The notes: generated from the sequence alone by a model not told the origin. 30,413 nucleotides of DNA from Bacteriovoracaceae bacterium UBA7695 (GCA_002482685.1 DLGL01000011.1:1491-31903), one strand, 5' to 3'. Positions 23,112-30,413 are shown, numbered from the stretch's first letter. Translations and numbers: made by a program.

Positions 23112-23843
23112 TTACAAAGAGACAGTTGTTTCTGTGGCCCCACGAGAGAGATTTACGTACATGGTGGCTTCAGGATGAGCAGGTTCACGGCTCAAAACAT
23201 TCTGCCATTCAGCTTGTGCATCAATGACGTTGCCATTGCCGTAGTATAATAGACCAAGAGCAATGCGAGCTGGCATATAACCCGGATGTTCATTTTTTAA
23301 ACGCTTGAGTTCTTCAAAGGCTTTAGAGGTAAACCCTTTTTTTGTGTAATTCTTAGCAATCTTAATTCTAATTTCAAGGTTATCAGAATCAAGAGCAGCT
23401 GCTTTATTGTATTCAAATAAAGCCTCATCAAATCTTCCGTATGAGGCGTACATTTCTGCAATCTCATAGTGCTTTAAAGAGAATTTCCTGTTGAGGTGAG
23501 GATCTGTTAACCCAGACCCTTGAGTGTTTTTAACCTGGTTATTAGCTTTCTCAAAAATCGCCTTCGCTTCTTCGTATTTACCAATATCGTTATAGATAAC
23601 TGATAAAGAAATTGCAGCATCAGTGTGATTAGGATCAAGCTCCAGAACGCGGCTAAACGCTTTAATGGCTTTACCTAATTCACCACGTACGTGGAAAACG
23701 TTCGCGAGATAGAAGAAGGCTTCGGTTGAATTCGCATTTTGATCAATGACTTCATGAAGAAGTAGGCTAGCGGTTTTGAGATCATTCTTTTGGAATGCTT
23801 CTTTGGCCTTTTTAAGTAAGTCATTCAATTTGACGTGTTCCAA
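23112..23843 (-). CDS. TPR-repeat protein
   Basis: A 243-aa protein made of about six tetratricopeptide repeats. Examples are KEAFQKNDLKTASLLLHEVI, AFFYLANVFHVRGELGKAIK and AFSRVLELDPNHTDAAISLS. The N-proximal repeats match TPR consensus well. There is no signal peptide or membrane segment, so it is probably cytoplasmic and a protein-protein scaffold. The start is TTG (23843) with AGG 5 bases upstream, and no internal Met gives a better start. It is last in the leftward envelope operon, 13 bp after bamD, and ends at the shared terminator. Its partner is unknown. Confidence 0.85.
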   Translation of the reverse strand: MEHVKLNDLLKKAKEAFQKNDLKTASLLLHEVIDQNANSTEAFFYLANVFHVRGELGKAIKAFSRVLELDPNHTDAAISLSVIYNDIGKYEEAKAIFEKANNQVKNTQGSGLTDPHLNRKFSLKHYEIAEMYASYGRFDEALFEYNKAAALDSDNLEIRIKIAKNYTKKGFTSKAFEELKRLKNEHPGYMPARIALGLLYYGNGNVIDAQAEWQNVLSREPAHPEATMYVNLSRGATETTVSL

Positions 23844-23856
23844 AAAGCCTGCCCGG

Positions 23857-24594
23857 TTAAAGTTCTTTTTTAATGCAATTCGATTTAACTAATTTTATTT
23901 CTTTTTGCCCCTGTTTATCAACTAATTGGTAAAACTTTTCTATGTAATCAAGACAAGGCTGCCATTCTTTAAGCTCATAAGTGGCCAGAATCGTTCTAAG
24001 CATCGCATGATTTCGAGTAGATTTGTTCTGATGATTCTCGAGCATATCAAGATACCAGTATCTCGCAGCTGCAAATTGATCGGTTTTAAAGTAAAAATCT
24101 GCAATGTACTGGTCTTTTTCACGGAGCATTTTTTTAGCTTTATCAATACTGCTAAGAGCTTTCTTTTTATAACTAGAATCCGGGTATTTAGTAATCACTT
24201 CGTCATAGTATTTTATAGCTTCCATGGCCGGTTCAAGATCCCGATCGATAGTATCTGGAATCTGTTTATAAAACGATTCTGCGATTCTGTAGATGACGTA
24301 AGGGATCTTCTCGTGTTTTGGATGAAAATCTCTAAATAAAAGATAGGCCGCGGCCGCTTCTACGTAACTTTCCTGCTTATAAAGAACATCTGCCTGCATT
24401 AGTTCGGCCGGTGTTGCGTAAAAGGAGTAGGGATGCTGAGTTTTAATGGCATTGAGCTTCTCTGTTGCAAGAATATAGCGTTCAGCCTCAACAAGCTCCT
24501 CTGCTTCTTTGAATAATACCTCAGCCTCTGTACGGCCTTTGGGCTTATCAGATGAGCATCCAAGGATCAGGAATAATAAAAAGAATAATTTCAT
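23857..24594 (-). CDS. bamD: Outer membrane assembly lipoprotein BamD
   Basis: Lipoprotein of the Bam complex that folds outer-membrane barrels. It is 245 aa. The signal peptide ends LILGC, with Cys13 as the lipidated residue, followed by SSDKPKG. TPR-like repeats include AEVLFKEAEELVEAERYILA, LMQADVLYKQESYVEAAAAY, FRDFHPKHEKIPYVIYRIAE and YYDEVITKYPDSSYKKKA, the BamD/YfiO arrangement. The start at 24594 has GAGG 6 bases before it. A Met four codons earlier (24606) overlaps the upstream stop as ATGA and lacks a ribosome binding site. It is consistent with the barrel protein at 8028-9122. Confidence 0.88.
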   Translation of the reverse strand: MKLFFLLFLILGCSSDKPKGRTEAEVLFKEAEELVEAERYILATEKLNAIKTQHPYSFYATPAELMQADVLYKQESYVEAAAAYLLFRDFHPKHEKIPYVIYRIAESFYKQIPDTIDRDLEPAMEAIKYYDEVITKYPDSSYKKKALSSIDKAKKMLREKDQYIADFYFKTDQFAAARYWYLDMLENHQNKSTRNHAMLRTILATYELKEWQPCLDYIEKFYQLVDKQGQKEIKLVKSNCIKKEL

Positions 24595-24602
24595 GAAATG
24601 CC

Positions 24603-25631
24603 TCATAACTGTACCGAGAGATCTTTATAGATTTCTTCAAATAAAAGTTTAAAAAATGCAATAAACGGAATGATAACAATCATTCCTACCACGCCACCCA
24701 GCTGACCTCCAACAATAACACTCACAACAACGATAATTGGATTAAGATCAACCACTCTGGACACTAATAATGGGAATACAAGAACCATATCTATTAGATT
24801 CGCTGCAAAAAAAATGACGAGCATACTCACCATCGATGCATTTGGATCATTGGAAAGTAGAGCAACTATCAGCGCGGGGATGATTCCAATGATGGGACCA
24901 ATATATGGGAGAATGTTTGTTATGCCTGCCAGAAATCCAAGAACAAATGGATAAGGAAACCCTACAATTAGTAGTGAAAAAGTAATAATTGTACCCAAAA
25001 TCGTAGCTTCAATGAATTTGGCAATAATATACTCACCAAATTTTGTATTGAATTGGGAGAACAGCACATACGTTTTTTCAAATATTGAATTCGGAATAGA
25101 GCGCATAAAATTCGCCCCAAAGCGTTTGCTCTGGAAAAAAAAGAAGTAAAGAAACATAGGTACCAAAAGAAGCCATTCTAAAAATGACGACAAATAATTG
25201 GGAATCTGGGACAGCAGAAGTGAACCGGAAGTTTCCAGTTTTTCGATGATAAATGAAACAGGATCAACATTCAGACGATAGCCAAATTTTTCAAAAACAT
25301 ACACTTTAATGACAAAAAATTTATCCTGAAGACGGCTCTTCACTTCAGGAAGATGACTTGAGAATTTACTAAAATCTGTGTCTATGTTGTAAAAAGCTGC
25401 AAAGAGAGGAAACAAAGAGAAACTCACACCGATAACCAGAAGGGAGAAAAAAAACATCCTCTGTCTACGTGACCCGGTTGTTAAAATAGCAGTCAATGGT
25501 TTTGCCATGAGGTAGACGATATACGCAAAACCGAAAGGTAAGGTCAGGCGTGGAAATAATATTGCAAATGCTATAGCCGCAAAGAGAAAGAAGAAAAACA
25601 AAAAGAGTTTGATGCGTAAATTTCGTTGCAT
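24603..25631 (-). CDS. AI-2E/PerM-family membrane protein
   Basis: A 342-aa inner-membrane protein with about seven or eight hydrophobic helices, typical of the AI-2 exporter-like / PerM (DUF20) family. The arrangement is an N-terminal pair, a soluble stretch (about 90-150), then a cluster of helices. The family pattern near the C-terminus is FLAGITNILPYIGPIIGIIP (about 235-254) and VVSVIVGGQLGGVVGMIVII, PFIAFFKLL. Members are proposed permeases (autoinducer-2 or sodium/proton), and the substrate cannot be told from sequence. It ends with ATGA overlap into the bamD upstream start and is 2 bp after the cNMP gene. Confidence 0.88.
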   Translation of the reverse strand: MQRNLRIKLFLFFFFLFAAIAFAILFPRLTLPFGFAYIVYLMAKPLTAILTTGSRRQRMFFFSLLVIGVSFSLFPLFAAFYNIDTDFSKFSSHLPEVKSRLQDKFFVIKVYVFEKFGYRLNVDPVSFIIEKLETSGSLLLSQIPNYLSSFLEWLLLVPMFLYFFFFQSKRFGANFMRSIPNSIFEKTYVLFSQFNTKFGEYIIAKFIEATILGTIITFSLLIVGFPYPFVLGFLAGITNILPYIGPIIGIIPALIVALLSNDPNASMVSMLVIFFAANLIDMVLVFPLLVSRVVDLNPIIVVVSVIVGGQLGGVVGMIVIIPFIAFFKLLFEEIYKDLSVQL

Positions 25632-25633
25632 GG

Positions 25634-26245
25634 TTAAACTCTGTTCTCCAGGTCTTTGACTTTCTTTTTCAAAGAAATAATTTCTCTGGTCAACTGGCCC
25701 ATACGGTTGGCCATGATAAGAGCAGTCTCTCTGAGAAATTTAGCACCCAGCACAGGATGAAATTCAAGCATTTTTTCTAAATCTGGTTTAAAAATGCCAA
25801 GGAGCACAGTATTTTCATGTGCAATGACTGTAGCGCTTCTACGGTTAAATTCTTCCAGTAAACCCATTTCACCAAAATACTGACTTTTTTCCAGACGAAT
25901 AACATGATCTGATTTCTCTTCATTATTTATATTCTGATAGTTAGCAAATACATCAACTGAACCTTCAAAAATGAAATAGAATCCGTATCCCGAATCACCT
26001 TGTCTAAAAATAACTTCGTTAGCGATGAATTCCCGGCGATGAAGAAACTTTGTAAATACTCTTATCTCATTATCAGTGAACGAATTTAGTACGGTCACTT
26101 TCTTAAAAAAAGTGTGGTAGTTATCTTTCGTCTTAAAAGAAAGCGGACTTGCATCCCATAAATATTTTAACAATGGAATATCGAGGCGATCATTTGGAAC
26201 TTCGCCCTTTGAATTTTTATCCATCATTTCTTTTTCGTAACTCAT
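25634..26245 (-). CDS. Cyclic nucleotide-binding domain protein
   Basis: A 203-aa protein with one Crp-type cyclic nucleotide-binding domain (about residues 45-165). It shows NEVIFRQGDSGYGFYFIFEG and the phosphate-binding cassette YFGEMGLLEEFNRRSATV (about 123-140), including the key Glu and Arg. No DNA-binding helix-turn-helix follows. The C-terminus is a helical, coiled-coil-like tail (REIISLKKKVKDLENRV), so it is probably not a transcription factor but a sensor that acts through contact with another protein. It starts with ATGA overlap from the TPR/SH3-like gene, with GGAG before it. Whether the ligand is cAMP, cGMP or another nucleotide is unknown. Confidence 0.88.
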   Translation of the reverse strand: MSYEKEMMDKNSKGEVPNDRLDIPLLKYLWDASPLSFKTKDNYHTFFKKVTVLNSFTDNEIRVFTKFLHRREFIANEVIFRQGDSGYGFYFIFEGSVDVFANYQNINNEEKSDHVIRLEKSQYFGEMGLLEEFNRRSATVIAHENTVLLGIFKPDLEKMLEFHPVLGAKFLRETALIMANRMGQLTREIISLKKKVKDLENRV

Positions 26246-26922
26246 TTATGCTCCAATCTTTTAAGCCCATCTTTTTTTACCCAACCTGAAAATCTGGAAG
26301 GATAAACAATTTCTTCCCACTCTCCCTTAGTGTTTGTTAAAACCATAATCCCTGCAGGAAGCTCACCTCTGGTTCCAAACAGCACTGAGGGACCTTCGTA
26401 AATGGTCTTAGCATTTGTCACAATATAACGGGGCCAGGAATGAATCCAAAAATCCGCAACTAATGGTGAAGCAATTATAAGTAAAAAAACCACTGCCCGT
26501 TTAAGAGATGATTTCTTTTTAAGGATCCACAGTCCAACCACTAATATAACCAGACTAAGAGATACTAAAATTCCGTCAGACATAATCAAAGCTGATTTAA
26601 TAAGGTAGTCGGGTGCGCCTAAAGGTTTCTCAAGTCTCTCTACATCGAGTGCTATCTCAGTCAGCTGCTGATTCTGTAAAAGCTGAGGAGATTGATAGCC
26701 ACTATTCTGAGCTAAAATAAAATGAAAGCGGGCCATAGGCCAATTTTTCATCTCGCCTAAGACTGTACCCATATTGTAATGCCACAAACCTGGTTCAATT
26801 TCGTTCTGGTTTTTTTCCAGAGTAAGCAGTGCATTTGGGTAATCCTTTTTCAGATAGAGATCTTCAAAGGTTTTCAAGGCGTTTTCTATAGTAGTATCCT
26901 CCAGAATGAGAGTAATTATCAC
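26242..26922 (-). CDS. TPR plus SH3-like membrane protein (BatE-like architecture)
   Basis: A 226-aa protein if the GTG at 26922 is used. It has a TPR pair at the N-terminus (ALKTFEDLYLKKDYPNALLT, GLWHYNMGTVLGEMKNWPMA), two hydrophobic helices (about 120-133 and 143-155) and a C-terminal SH3-like region (EGPSVLFGTRGELPAGIMVL, WEEIVYPSRFSGWVKKDGLK). The order resembles BatE-type aerotolerance proteins, but no other bat gene is present. The start is uncertain. A GGAGG sits eight bases before an ATA codon at 26889, and a plausible promoter overlaps the GTG. It leads the leftward operon with the cNMP protein, PerM, BamD and TPR genes. Confidence 0.82.
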   Translation of the reverse strand: MIITLILEDTTIENALKTFEDLYLKKDYPNALLTLEKNQNEIEPGLWHYNMGTVLGEMKNWPMARFHFILAQNSGYQSPQLLQNQQLTEIALDVERLEKPLGAPDYLIKSALIMSDGILVSLSLVILVVGLWILKKKSSLKRAVVFLLIIASPLVADFWIHSWPRYIVTNAKTIYEGPSVLFGTRGELPAGIMVLTNTKGEWEEIVYPSRFSGWVKKDGLKRLEHK

Positions 26923-26944
26923 TCAGCGTTTATAAGTTAATCAA
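26915..26944 (-). promoter_or_regulatory. Candidate promoter of the leftward envelope operon
   Basis: On the minus strand TTGATT (26944-26939) and GATAAT (26920-26915) are 18 bases apart, 4/6 and 5/6 matches to consensus. It overlaps the GTG start and lies in the 35-bp divergent gap with the gene at 26958. Confidence 0.45.
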
Positions 26945-26957
26945 GGATAACAGTAGA

Positions 26958-27659
26958 ATGACACCGCGGACAAAAGATGCAGGTAAGGTGTTAGACCTCG
27001 CCGATTTTTCTGAAGTGCTTTTAAGTCAGTTGAGGACTCCTCAAAGAGAGTTCGATTTAACTGGTTTGGATAAGATTTCAAATCTGATACATCCCGCGTT
27101 GCTGAAGTGCCAACTTGCCTTTCGGCAGAGTCCTCAAAATTTGGATTTGAGAAATCAGGTGAAAAATTATCATGTGAGATGCTTTAGCAGCATGGATTTG
27201 GCCAGAGAACACTATCCGGGGATTCAATGCTTCGGTGGTCACCCTTACAACATTTGGCAATTCATAAATTCTGTACCAGATAATGCCCTATTAGATTGTG
27301 GCGAATATGGTGCAGTTTATCTTTCTAAAACTGAAGAGTTCTCTTCTCCCGAGACCCCTGAAATTCATCACTTTATTGTGCCCTTGTGGTTGGATTACGC
27401 GTTAAGTGAAGAATTATGGGGCCCGCAAGGAAAATGGACCAGGTTTCACAAGCGCTTTCATACACTTTTTGAGAATAATAGTTTATTGATAGAACAAGAT
27501 AACCCAGGGTATTACCCGCTAGGGCCAAAAGCCTCATTTCTCAAAGGGCATGGGTACAAGGGTCTAGAGAGCGCCTCATCGTTTGTATTGGTTCCTCAGT
27601 GGGATTTTCCGTTATCTGCGTTAATTAGATTAGAAAAATTACTGTCACGGGAAGTATAA
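26958..27659 (+). CDS. Unrecognised 233-aa protein coupled to astA
   Basis: A 233-aa soluble protein with no signal peptide or membrane helix that I do not recognise. Distinct features are CFGGHPYNIWQFINSVPDNA (about residues 91-110), LLDCGEYGAVYLSKTEEF, and a His-rich segment (EIHHFIVPLWLDYAL and RFHKRFHTLFE). Cys91, Cys114 and several histidines could bind metal or form an active site, but this is speculation. AAGGAT lies 9 bases before the ATG. Its TAA overlaps the start of the arginine N-succinyltransferase gene by one base (TAATG), so the two are probably co-translated and act in the same process. Confidence 0.8.
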   Translation: MTPRTKDAGKVLDLADFSEVLLSQLRTPQREFDLTGLDKISNLIHPALLKCQLAFRQSPQNLDLRNQVKNYHVRCFSSMDLAREHYPGIQCFGGHPYNIWQFINSVPDNALLDCGEYGAVYLSKTEEFSSPETPEIHHFIVPLWLDYALSEELWGPQGKWTRFHKRFHTLFENNSLLIEQDNPGYYPLGPKASFLKGHGYKGLESASSFVLVPQWDFPLSALIRLEKLLSREV

Positions 27660-28684
27660 TGTTCATTTTAAGGTCAGTTAGACCGGACGACTTAAAAGAT
27701 CTCTTAAAGCTAAGTCACATTGTGACTTTTATAAACCTTCCTTCTGATGAAGATCTGATCAGCACTAAAATCGACAGCTCCATCAAAAGTTTTCATAATC
27801 CCAGCAAAAGACTTTGGGAAAATTATTATATTTTTGTTTTAGAAGATTATGAAAAGGGAGAAATCCTGGGTGTTTCTATGATTCATGCCCAGCATGGGAC
27901 TGATAATGAACCTCATTTTTATCTCTCAGTTGGACAAGAATCTAAATTCTCACAAACTATTAATACTGGATTCGTGCACGGTACTCTAAAATTGGGTCTT
28001 GATACAAATGGTCCTACTGAAATTGGCGGACTGGTCCTGAATCCTGACTTTAGAGGGCATGACGAAAAACTTGGTAAGCAACTTTCATTTGTCCGCTTTC
28101 TTTATATGGCCAAGAATCCGGACCGCTTCAAACCATTAATTCATTCCGAGCTCATGCCTCCCTTAGATAAATTTGGAAACTCTCCCCTCTGGGAAGCTGT
28201 CGGAAGACGGTTTTTCAATATGAATTATCACGAAGCAGATATCTTAAGTCGTAACAATAAAGAATTTATTTTGAGTCTTTTTCCCTCAGAAAATATTTAT
28301 CAAACACTTCTTCCTATGGAAGCCAGAGAATCAATTGGTAAAGTTGGAAAAGAAACAGAACCAGTTAAACGTATGCTGGAGAGTATAGGCTTCAAATATA
28401 CCTTTGAAGTTGACCCATTCGATGGTGGACCACATTACCGCTCAGAAATGAAAAATATCAAACCTATAAAAGAAAAAATCACCGGGACTTTAATTGCAGA
28501 TAAGGCATTTAATGCTGCAGAAGCAAGAGAGGTTATGATTACAATAGAACGCGAAGACTACGATTTTTTTGCTTTCAAAACTGAGTTAATGATTCATGGT
28601 GACGGTCAGGTTTCAATGAGACAGGATTTAGTAGAAAAATTTGGGATCAAGACTCCGCAAAAAATTACGGCGATTCCTTTTTAA
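27659..28684 (+). CDS. astA: Arginine N-succinyltransferase (AstA family)
   Basis: Acyltransferase of the AST arginine-degradation pathway, succinyl-CoA plus L-arginine to N2-succinylarginine, in the cytoplasm. It is 341 aa, the normal length. Conserved AstA blocks are MFILRSVRPDDLKDLLKLS, the GNAT-like core GPTEIGGLVLNPDFRGHDEK then LGKQLSFVRFLYMA, IHSELMPPLDKFGNSPLWEA, VGRRFFNMNYHEAD, and GFKYTFEVDPFDGGPHYRSE. No astB, astC, astD or astE is seen nearby, so it may act in a shortened or different pathway with the preceding unknown gene. Beta-type AstA relatives act on ornithine as well. It abuts the convergent gene with no gap. Confidence 0.9.
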   Translation: MFILRSVRPDDLKDLLKLSHIVTFINLPSDEDLISTKIDSSIKSFHNPSKRLWENYYIFVLEDYEKGEILGVSMIHAQHGTDNEPHFYLSVGQESKFSQTINTGFVHGTLKLGLDTNGPTEIGGLVLNPDFRGHDEKLGKQLSFVRFLYMAKNPDRFKPLIHSELMPPLDKFGNSPLWEAVGRRFFNMNYHEADILSRNNKEFILSLFPSENIYQTLLPMEARESIGKVGKETEPVKRMLESIGFKYTFEVDPFDGGPHYRSEMKNIKPIKEKITGTLIADKAFNAAEAREVMITIEREDYDFFAFKTELMIHGDGQVSMRQDLVEKFGIKTPQKITAIPF

Positions 28685-29251
28685 TCAGGCCTGTTTTTTA
28701 TCCACTAATATTCCATTCGTAGAGGCAAAGCGGATTTTTTCTTTACCTTCGAGATCCGGAGTCTTAACGACATACATTTCTGTGGCCCTCGAGTAGCCCT
28801 TAACTGCATCCTTCTTGGTTGAGGATGTGTTGTCTTTACTTAACTCCCGCTGCCAGAGCATAAATTCACTCGAAAAAATTTTCTGCGCATCTTCATTATT
28901 TTCCCCGACCGGTGTTAGTTGATCAGGCAAAGGTGCGGCCACAGACTTCCGAAAAGGAAGAATATCTGCTGGCCTGGAATGGCTTTCGGGCACATGAGAA
29001 CTCTCTTCTGGGGCATCGCTCCAAACGATTAGCTCGGCACCGGCCGCCATTTTTTTTGGTATGGCCTTAGAAGAGCCTACTTTTGATAGGTTTAGTATCT
29101 CTTCAAGGCCAAAAATTTTTAGGGCCTGTAGTACGAACGATTTAGCCACGGGTTTACCTCTTATCTGACTATATCGGTCAAACGAGGACAAAACTTGAGT
29201 CTTTTTATCAGAAAATTTTAGGTCTAAAGGCTCAAAAAGATGTCTGGACAA
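28685..29251 (-). CDS. Hypothetical 188-aa protein
   Basis: I do not recognise this protein. It is soluble-looking, with no signal peptide. The N-terminal 60 residues are mixed (SRHLFEPLDLKFSDKKTQVL), then a hinge rich in Pro/Ser/Glu (about 78-100, WSDAPEESSHVPESHSRPAD) and a C-terminal half with MYVVKTPDLEGKEKIRFAST. The start is a TTG at 29251 with no visible ribosome binding site. A stop lies just upstream, so no earlier start exists in frame. It ends at the base after the astA stop. Its start codon touches the -35 box of the tRNA promoter, so its own promoter must lie within or beyond the tRNA promoter. Confidence 0.6.
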   Translation of the reverse strand: MSRHLFEPLDLKFSDKKTQVLSSFDRYSQIRGKPVAKSFVLQALKIFGLEEILNLSKVGSSKAIPKKMAAGAELIVWSDAPEESSHVPESHSRPADILPFRKSVAAPLPDQLTPVGENNEDAQKIFSSEFMLWQRELSKDNTSSTKKDAVKGYSRATEMYVVKTPDLEGKEKIRFASTNGILVDKKQA

Positions 29252-29273
29252 ATAAAAGGGTGGAGATTATAAA
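29245..29273 (+). promoter_or_regulatory. Promoter of tRNA-Asn
   Basis: TGGACA (29245-29250) and TATAAA (29268-29273) are exactly 17 bases apart and are both 5/6 matches, a strong sigma-70 type promoter. Transcription would begin near 29280, giving a short 5' leader of about 17 bases before the tRNA. Confidence 0.75.
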
Positions 29274-29296
29274 TTACAGACCTTTTGACTCTTTGT

Positions 29297-29372
29297 TGGG
29301 GAGTGGCGCAGTTGGTAGCGCAGCAGACTGTTAATCTGTTGGTCGTCGGTTCGAGTCCGACCTTCCCAGCCA
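29297..29372 (+). tRNA. tRNA-Asn (anticodon GUU)
   Basis: A 76-base cloverleaf. The acceptor TGGGGAG pairs with CTTCCCA (one G-U), the D-stem is GCGC, and the anticodon stem is GCAGA/TCTGT with loop CTGTTAA (anticodon at 29330-29332). The T-arm is GTCGG-TTCGAGT-CCGAC, followed by discriminator G and an encoded CCA. No terminator is seen before the next ATG, 9 bases downstream. Confidence 0.97.
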
Positions 29373-29381
29373 TCTTTTGAT

Positions 29382-30413
29382 ATGCAATTTTCCCCTAAAT
29401 CTTATTCTCGACTAAAATCCCGCATCAGACGGAAGTACCAGTCCCAATTCCAGAAATCCGTCCGTAATATAAAGGCCTATCCACAAAGTAAAACGGCAAA
29501 GTGGATGAAAGAGCATCACCAGGAATTTTTAGAATTTAGTCCACAACGTTGGTTTTTTCTCAAACAGATTGAAAGCTTAGTTTTTTTTCTTTCCCAAAAT
29601 CAGCTCCCTTCAATTGATGATGAATTCTCAAAAGAAGATGACGCAATTTTTGAAAAGTGGAACAATTCTGAGTTTGCGGATATTTTTTTAAAGTTCCTCA
29701 ATAGAAAAATGAGTCTTAAGAAAGCATCCACGGAAACTACTAAGATCTTTGATGATCATTTAGTCTCTTTAGGAAATTTGCATCTTTTAAGAATTAAAAG
29801 CTCTCTTAAAAATTATAGGCTTCAGCCTTCCTTGGGTGATCAAAAAAAACAGAAGACAGTTTCAAAACTTTTAGAAACGACTCTGCACCTGGACGGAAAA
29901 GAATTGGTTCTTCAAACTTCTAGCCTAAAAGAGATGAAAAATTTCTCAACTCGGATTGAAGTCGCTTCGAGAGTTATCAGGAAATTTTCACCTGATTCAT
30001 GGATGCGCTTTTCGGCTTTTACTGAAATTATTATTCCGATAAAACAGCCCCAGTTAGTGAGCTTCTCGCATCAAGAATTGCCTGGAACATCGATGATCAA
30101 TCTCTACCATAGAGATTTTGTTGACCTTCTTGATGATCTCCTCCACGAAAATGGCCATCATCATTTAAATCATTATTTGAATCTGGAATCATTAATTGAA
30201 GAGCCTCTGGAGTGCATTTACTACAGCCCTTGGCGCAGAACTTTAAGACCACTAAGAGGCATTTACCATGCTTACTTTACTTTCTTTTGGGCGTTTAAAC
30301 TTTTCTCCGACATGGTGAATTCCGGGGAAATGGATTCCATCTGGTATCTCTTTTCAGAATCAGAAAAAGAGAAAATCATCTGGCGCGCAATCGAAGAGTA
30401 CTGGATGCTGGAC
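29382..30413 (+). CDS. HExxH-motif putative peptide-modification enzyme (cut by window end)
   Basis: An open frame of 344 codons runs to the window edge without a stop. The first 40 residues are Arg/Lys-rich (SRLKSRIRRKYQSQF). The catalytic-looking block DLLDDLLHENGHHHLNHYL holds H255-E-N-G-H259, an HExxH metal site. About 20 residues later comes IYYSPWRRTLRPLRGIYHAY, with H296 a possible third ligand. HExxH followed by this block is the pattern of the family called HEXXH motif-containing putative peptide modification protein, also described as 2-oxoglutarate/iron-dependent HExxH peptide beta-hydroxylases. The substrate and partners are not visible. The ATG is 9 bases after tRNA-Asn and lacks a ribosome binding site, so a later start or readthrough from the tRNA promoter is possible. 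Confidence 0.72.
   Translation, partial: MQFSPKSYSRLKSRIRRKYQSQFQKSVRNIKAYPQSKTAKWMKEHHQEFLEFSPQRWFFLKQIESLVFFLSQNQLPSIDDEFSKEDDAIFEKWNNSEFADIFLKFLNRKMSLKKASTETTKIFDDHLVSLGNLHLLRIKSSLKNYRLQPSLGDQKKQKTVSKLLETTLHLDGKELVLQTSSLKEMKNFSTRIEVASRVIRKFSPDSWMRFSAFTEIIIPIKQPQLVSFSHQELPGTSMINLYHRDFVDLLDDLLHENGHHHLNHYLNLESLIEEPLECIYYSPWRRTLRPLRGIYHAYFTFFWAFKLFSDMVNSGEMDSIWYLFSESEKEKIIWRAIEEYWMLD

Noticed and set aside
1..30413. CRISPR arrays, insertion sequences or transposases
   Set aside because: No regularly spaced repeats, transposase-like proteins or terminal inverted repeats were found by reading both strands.

Overview
The window looks like a chromosomal segment of a moderately AT-rich, flagellated, diderm (Gram-negative) bacterium. 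It carries lpxC, bamD, a TonB-type protein, an outer-membrane barrel candidate, and L/P-ring genes flgA, flgH and flgI. The gene content and the csrA-fliW pair next to flgK-flgL suggest Bdellovibrionota, perhaps a Bacteriovorax-like lineage. That placement is an inference from overall style, not from a marker comparison. Several genes start with TTG or GTG, and 4-bp stop/start overlaps (ATGA) are common.

Positions 1-5042 (minus strand) hold partial proS, a small exported protein, lpxC, ruvB-ruvA-ruvC and a two-helix membrane protein. From 5133 to 7467 (plus) lies a one-carbon set, folD-gcvT-gcvH, without gcvP. Positions 7648-9122 (plus) carry a small unknown gene and a secreted barrel-like protein. 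On the minus strand from 13677 down to 9132 are xseB, a class A penicillin-binding protein, a retropepsin-like membrane-anchored protein and a TonB-domain protein.

Positions 13789-23041 (plus) are a flagellar block. A near-perfect sigma-54 promoter precedes flgF-flgG-flgA-flgH-flgI. Then come flgJ (rod-binding domain only), flgM (anti-sigma-28), flgN (chaperone), flgK, flgL, csrA and fliW. The block therefore builds the distal rod, the rings and the hook-filament junction, and ends with the CsrA/FliW post-transcriptional switch. The csrA ribosome binding site itself contains an exact CsrA-type core. A strong bidirectional terminator closes the block at 23063-23092.

Positions 23112-26922 (minus) form a tight envelope-type operon: TPR/SH3-like membrane protein, cyclic-nucleotide-binding protein, PerM/AI-2E-type membrane protein, BamD and a TPR protein. 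From 26958 to 28684 (plus) an unrecognised protein is coupled to an arginine N-succinyltransferase (AstA) homologue. An unrecognised 188-aa protein follows on the minus strand. Finally there is tRNA-Asn(GUU) with a good promoter, and immediately after it a gene, cut by the window end, for a protein with an HExxH motif and an RPLRGIYH-type block. This resembles the HEXXH peptide-modification (2-oxoglutarate-dependent peptide hydroxylase-like) family and is the least ordinary gene here.
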